A stretch of 8,625 nt of DNA, taken from the NCBI GenBank assembly GCA_030605675.1, contig JAUWHV010000108.1:1-8625 (forward strand). Reading direction: 5' to 3'. Both the position numbers and the translations under genes were made by a program. The stretch comes from Deltaproteobacteria bacterium (GTDB lineage: Bacteria > Desulfobacterota > Dissulfuribacteria > Dissulfuribacterales > UBA3076). The notes under the pieces were generated by a model. The model was not told where the DNA came from. It did not search any database and was given only the letters and a program-made list of their open reading frames with translations. Positions 6,191 through 8,625 of this stretch are shown here, in pieces. Position 1 is the stretch's first letter. Every line of letters starts with the position of its first letter.

Positions 6191-6310
6191 CAACCGCGCC
6201 TTCCCACCCGATTTCGCCGGGCAGTGGCATGAATTGCGGTCTTCGTCCCCGATTACAGCGGCGGGCCCGCTCCCGACTTTCACGGAATTCCCTGTTAAGG
6301 ACCCGTAAAG
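6190..6310 (-). ncRNA. Cobalamin (adenosylcobalamin-type) riboswitch
   Basis: On the minus strand the conserved core appears in order: AACAGGGAAUUCCGUGAAAG, then CGGGAGCGGGCCCGCCGCUGUAA, CGGGGACGAAGACCGC, the B12-box core AUGCCACUG, a CCCGGCGAAAUCGGG arm and GGGAAGGCGCGG. Spacing and strings match the bacterial cobalamin riboswitch closely, and the paired arms are intact. Such elements repress B12 uptake or synthesis genes when cobalamin is plentiful. Here no intact gene follows: the 3' edge passes directly into the transposase remnant, and beyond that the opposite-strand usp gene. The switch points toward the receptor operon 2.8 kb away. Exact 5' and 3' limits are approximate, since the outermost P1 pairing could not be settled. 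Confidence 0.92.
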
Positions 6311-6344
6311 GAATAAGTCAAAGAAAAAAATATCAGAAGGATTT

Positions 6345-6386
6345 AATCCACAAATTTCGCAGATTACACGGATTATTCTAATCATT
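6345..6386. repeat. Short degenerate GATTAC-type repeat
   Basis: On the plus strand AATCCACAAATTTCGCAGATTACACGGATTATTC is built from loosely repeated units of the form (C/G)(A/G)GATTA and its partial complement. Similar strings occur as dispersed intergenic repeats in many proteobacterial genomes. It lies just upstream of the riboswitch on the minus strand, so it could also overlap that promoter. Confidence 0.3.
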
Positions 6387-6562
6387 TGAAGGACAATCGG
6401 CAAATAGAATATGCAAACAGTATGTTCGCCACAAACAACCTGTGTTATAGTCCTGCATTGTGCCTTGACCAAGCAATAAAATGCGGCGATATTCTTAATT
6501 ACGGGCCACTACCGGCAATTCATCCTGCATTAACCAAAACACATATAACGGTATAAGACAAA

Positions 6563-7450
6563 ATGACACTTGAACACATTGAAAAAGAGGTTGGTGATGC
6601 ACTCAAGATGGGTGAGCCCGGCGGGGTGATAGATCCTGTCCGCCTTGAAAAGGACAGCACGTTCAATTTCCGCTGTTACCCCGGGATATCCTGTTTCAAC
6701 CGGTGCTGCCACAACGTAAATATTATTCTCACTCCGTACGATATTGTTCGAATCAAGAACATGCTCGGTCTCACAGCGGATATGTTTTTGCAACTCTATA
6801 CGACACCTGAGATACTTGGCCAAACAGAACTGCCAATTGCCAGACTCAAGATGCTGGAAGAAGAAAGAGGGCGCTGTCCCTTTGTCAGCCCGAAAGGTTG
6901 CCGGATCTATTCCGACCGTCCTGTCTGCTGTCGCTACTACCCCATAGGAATTGCAAGCCTCAGACAACAGGATAAGCTCAAAGGAGAGGAAGAGGAATTC
7001 TTTTTTGTAGTCAAAGAGGACCACTGCAAAGGATTTAATGAACCCACCGAGTGGACTGTTGACTCCTGGAGAGCAGACCAGGAGGCCGACCTCTATGACT
7101 CAATGAATCGCGGATGGCTCGAACTCCTTCTGCGCAAGGCCTCTTTTGGTGAAGGGGCTAAGATGCCTGAAAAGGCAAGGCAACTATTCTTTATGGTCAC
7201 GACCAACACGGAGCGATTCAGGCAATTTGTCTTTGAGAGCCCTTTTCTTGGCTCATTTGCAGTGGATGATAATACCCTCAAGAAGATCCTGAAAGACGAT
7301 GTGGCCCTCATGCAGTTCGGGTTTGAGTATCTGAAACACGTGATCTTCGGAGCGGAATCCGACATAATCAGGCTAAAAAAAGACGTGCTTGACAAAACAG
7401 TTAAGAAAATCATCAAAAAGAGACGTAAGAAGAAAAAGCCTAAAGTTTAA
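6563..7450 (+). CDS. YkgJ-type cysteine cluster protein (CxxCxxCC family)
   Basis: 295 residues, cytoplasmic. The N-terminal half carries the conserved cysteines of the YkgJ family: C38, C44, C48-C49, C105, C113, C122-C123 and C155, with the typical phrases CPFVSPKGCRIY and RPVCCRYYP. These probably bind a zinc or iron-sulfur centre; the biochemical role of the family is unsettled. The C-terminal half (about 165-275) is unlike the short family members and I recognise nothing in it. The protein ends in a very basic tail (KKIIKKRRKKKKPKV), which might bind nucleic acid or membrane. The stop codon TAA is followed at once by the ABC ATPase ATG, so the two are co-expressed. No clear Shine-Dalgarno precedes the ATG at 6563; it was chosen because the family region begins shortly after and no better in-frame start exists. 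Confidence 0.85.
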   Translation: MTLEHIEKEVGDALKMGEPGGVIDPVRLEKDSTFNFRCYPGISCFNRCCHNVNIILTPYDIVRIKNMLGLTADMFLQLYTTPEILGQTELPIARLKMLEEERGRCPFVSPKGCRIYSDRPVCCRYYPIGIASLRQQDKLKGEEEEFFFVVKEDHCKGFNEPTEWTVDSWRADQEADLYDSMNRGWLELLLRKASFGEGAKMPEKARQLFFMVTTNTERFRQFVFESPFLGSFAVDDNTLKKILKDDVALMQFGFEYLKHVIFGAESDIIRLKKDVLDKTVKKIIKKRRKKKKPKV

Positions 7451-8173
7451 ATGCACATTGCCTGCAGTAATCTCCATTACACTTACCCTGGGGCAGATTT
7501 TCCTGTCTTCAGTAATCTTGACTGGTCAATAGAAGGACCTGGTTTTTTTGCCCTGTTCGGGCTTTCAGGAACGGGAAAGAGCACACTGGCAAGGCTTATC
7601 AGTGGGGAACTTTCCCCAATACAAGGTGACATTGATATTCCGAATGCCGGGCGCGTCCTATACACCCACAATGCAGAGCGCATACCGGGATGGAATACGG
7701 TCGGCGCACATCTCAGGTCTGTGACCCCGGCCTCCAAGACCTCACTACTTACTACTATATTAAAGGATTATGGAATGGAGGCCCATCTGGAAAGCCGCTT
7801 TTCAGGGCTGTCCATGGGACAGAAAAACAGAATAAATCTTGCCAGATATCTGGTCCAGGAATTTGATCTGCTGATAGCAGATGAAGTGCTCGCCAATGTG
7901 GATGAGCCCACACGGAACCACATCCTTGAAAGATTAAAAACCCTGTTTCCTCAAAAGACATTTATCTATATATCCCATAATGCCCTTGAAGTAGCCCGTT
8001 TTTCACAGACTATCCATGTCCTTCCCCACGGCTCCACAGCCGGCACTAATAGAATCCATAAAATAACCGGCCTCGACCAGCAAGAGGGCATGGATACCCC
8101 GGAAGAGCTGGTGCAAGAACGAGTCTATGCAATCCTCAGATCCGCAGCAAGCACCAGTGAGCCACGGCCGTGA
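7451..8173 (+). CDS. ABC transporter ATP-binding protein, SsuB/TauB-like but divergent
   Basis: 240 residues. An aromatic A-loop residue sits in HYTYPG (near 10-13). Walker A is GLSGTGKST (37-45), the signature is LSMGQ (120-124) followed by KNRINLAR, Walker B is DLLIADE (139-145), the D-loop aspartate is D151 and the H-loop is ISHN (H176). The permease that follows is of the SsuC/TauC type, which points to an importer of the nitrate/sulfonate/taurine class; the substrate is not known. Departures from the family: the Q-loop glutamine position in VLYTHNAERIPGW seems to be Thr72, the signature has Met for Gly, and Walker B is followed by V rather than P. The catalytic Glu145 and His176 remain, so it is probably active. 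The ATG directly abuts the preceding stop, and the gene's own stop overlaps the permease start. Confidence 0.88.
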   Translation: MHIACSNLHYTYPGADFPVFSNLDWSIEGPGFFALFGLSGTGKSTLARLISGELSPIQGDIDIPNAGRVLYTHNAERIPGWNTVGAHLRSVTPASKTSLLTTILKDYGMEAHLESRFSGLSMGQKNRINLARYLVQEFDLLIADEVLANVDEPTRNHILERLKTLFPQKTFIYISHNALEVARFSQTIHVLPHGSTAGTNRIHKITGLDQQEGMDTPEELVQERVYAILRSAASTSEPRP

Positions 8174-8625
8174 GAACCCTGAAACGCCTGTTTCAATTCA
8201 TCTCTATTTATGCAACGGCTTTAGGCCTGCTGTGGGGCGTAAAGATAGTATATGGTTTTTCTGACTACCTGATACCGCCGCCTTTGGAAGTGTTACAGGT
8301 GGCTACTCAGAATGGCCTGATATACGTGAAAGCAGTGCTGGATACCCTGGCTGTTGCAATAGCAGGACATATGCTTGCCATCGTACTTGCAACGGTAGTC
8401 GGGCTCGTGGGCCGATTGAGTACCTGGCCAGGCAATCTCACGCGCACAGCGGCCTATAACCTCCAGGCATATCCCATTGTGGCAGTTGCGCCCATAATAT
8501 TCCTGTTCCTGGGTGATGGATTGGCATCCAGGCTCCTCATAGCGGCAATGATATGTTACTTCCCTTTGCTTCTGAGCTTCATAGGTATCTTTGCAAAGCC
8601 TGTGGAAGAGGTCGAGCACTTTTTC
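8170..8625 (+). CDS. ABC transporter permease, SsuC/TauC-like (partial, runs off the window)
   Basis: A GTG start at 8170 overlaps the ATPase stop codon (GTGA overlap), and the frame stays open to the end of the window, giving 152 residues. The sequence begins with a short basic stretch (RTLKRLFQF), a first membrane segment (ISIYATALGLLWGVKIVYG), then IPPPLEVLQ, the usual entry to the SsuC/TauC-type binding-protein-dependent permease domain. Further membrane segments are LAVAIAGHMLAIVLATVVGLV, IVAVAPIIFLFLG and ASRLLIAAMICYFPLLLSFIG. The last visible residues (KPVEEVEHFF) correspond to the cytoplasmic coupling region that meets the ATPase; the final helices are missing. The substrate-binding protein was not seen and may lie further downstream. 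The inner-membrane role is secure; the substrate is unknown. Confidence 0.88.
   Translation, partial: MRTLKRLFQFISIYATALGLLWGVKIVYGFSDYLIPPPLEVLQVATQNGLIYVKAVLDTLAVAIAGHMLAIVLATVVGLVGRLSTWPGNLTRTAAYNLQAYPIVAVAPIIFLFLGDGLASRLLIAAMICYFPLLLSFIGIFAKPVEEVEHFF

Noticed and set aside
5987..6472. 161-codon frame on the minus strand
   Set aside because: It runs through the cobalamin riboswitch and through the transposase remnant in a different frame from the recognisable helix-turn-helix; the translation has no family features.
6465..6495. Promoter for the YkgJ-ABC operon (TTGACC, then ATATTC or TATTCT)
   Set aside because: Spacing of 18-19 bases and a poor -10 match make this no better than chance in AT-rich DNA.
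6530..7024. 164-codon minus-strand frame opposite the YkgJ-type gene
   Set aside because: The plus strand carries the conserved cysteine pattern of the family; the minus-strand translation has no pattern and is a shadow.

Overview
The window looks like chromosomal DNA of a Gram-negative bacterium. It has a TonB-dependent outer-membrane receptor whose last residue is Phe, exported proteins, and strong purine-rich Shine-Dalgarno sites. The moderate GC content and this gene mix (four-helix-bundle S23-type protein, YkgJ-type cysteine cluster protein, REP-type and IS91-type transposase debris, cobalamin riboswitch) suggest a deltaproteobacterial (Desulfobacterota-like) anaerobe. That placement is inference; no marker gene is present.

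Layout. (1) 2-451, plus strand: the 3' part of a four-helix-bundle gene, with a locally shifted reading frame and no stop at the usual place. (2) 3394-360, minus strand: a tight two-gene unit of a TonB-dependent receptor followed, 11 bases after its stop, by a tetrapyrrole-methylase-fold protein that carries a signal peptide. The receptor frame is interrupted once, by an in-frame TGA at codon 488. The next 213 codons stay open in the same frame to a normal C-terminus, and a SECIS-like hairpin lies just after the TGA. (3) 3395-4441: a gene-poor stretch with a candidate receptor promoter, a long imperfect hairpin, an A9G8 tract and the decayed C-terminal end of an IS91-type transposase. (4) 4442-5950, plus strand: a divergent protein-kinase-like protein and a UspA-family protein, probably co-transcribed. 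(5) 5951-6562: a clear cobalamin riboswitch on the minus strand, running straight into the remnant C-terminus of a REP-associated (Y1) transposase, with no intact gene after it. (6) 6563-8625, plus strand: a YkgJ-type cysteine cluster protein, an ABC ATPase and the start of an SsuC/TauC-type permease, with abutting or overlapping genes; the permease runs off the window.

How the parts may fit. The receptor plus exported tetrapyrrole-methylase-like protein suggests uptake or handling of a corrinoid, haem or other tetrapyrrole at the envelope. The riboswitch shows that vitamin B12-responsive control exists or existed at this locus. It points toward the receptor operon but is separated from it by the kinase-usp pair, and transposase remnants lie on both sides of that block. 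The block may have been inserted or rearranged between a riboswitch and its former target; this is a hypothesis. The most unusual points are the in-frame TGA with its SECIS-like hairpin, the export signal on a SAM-dependent methylase fold, and the orphaned riboswitch.
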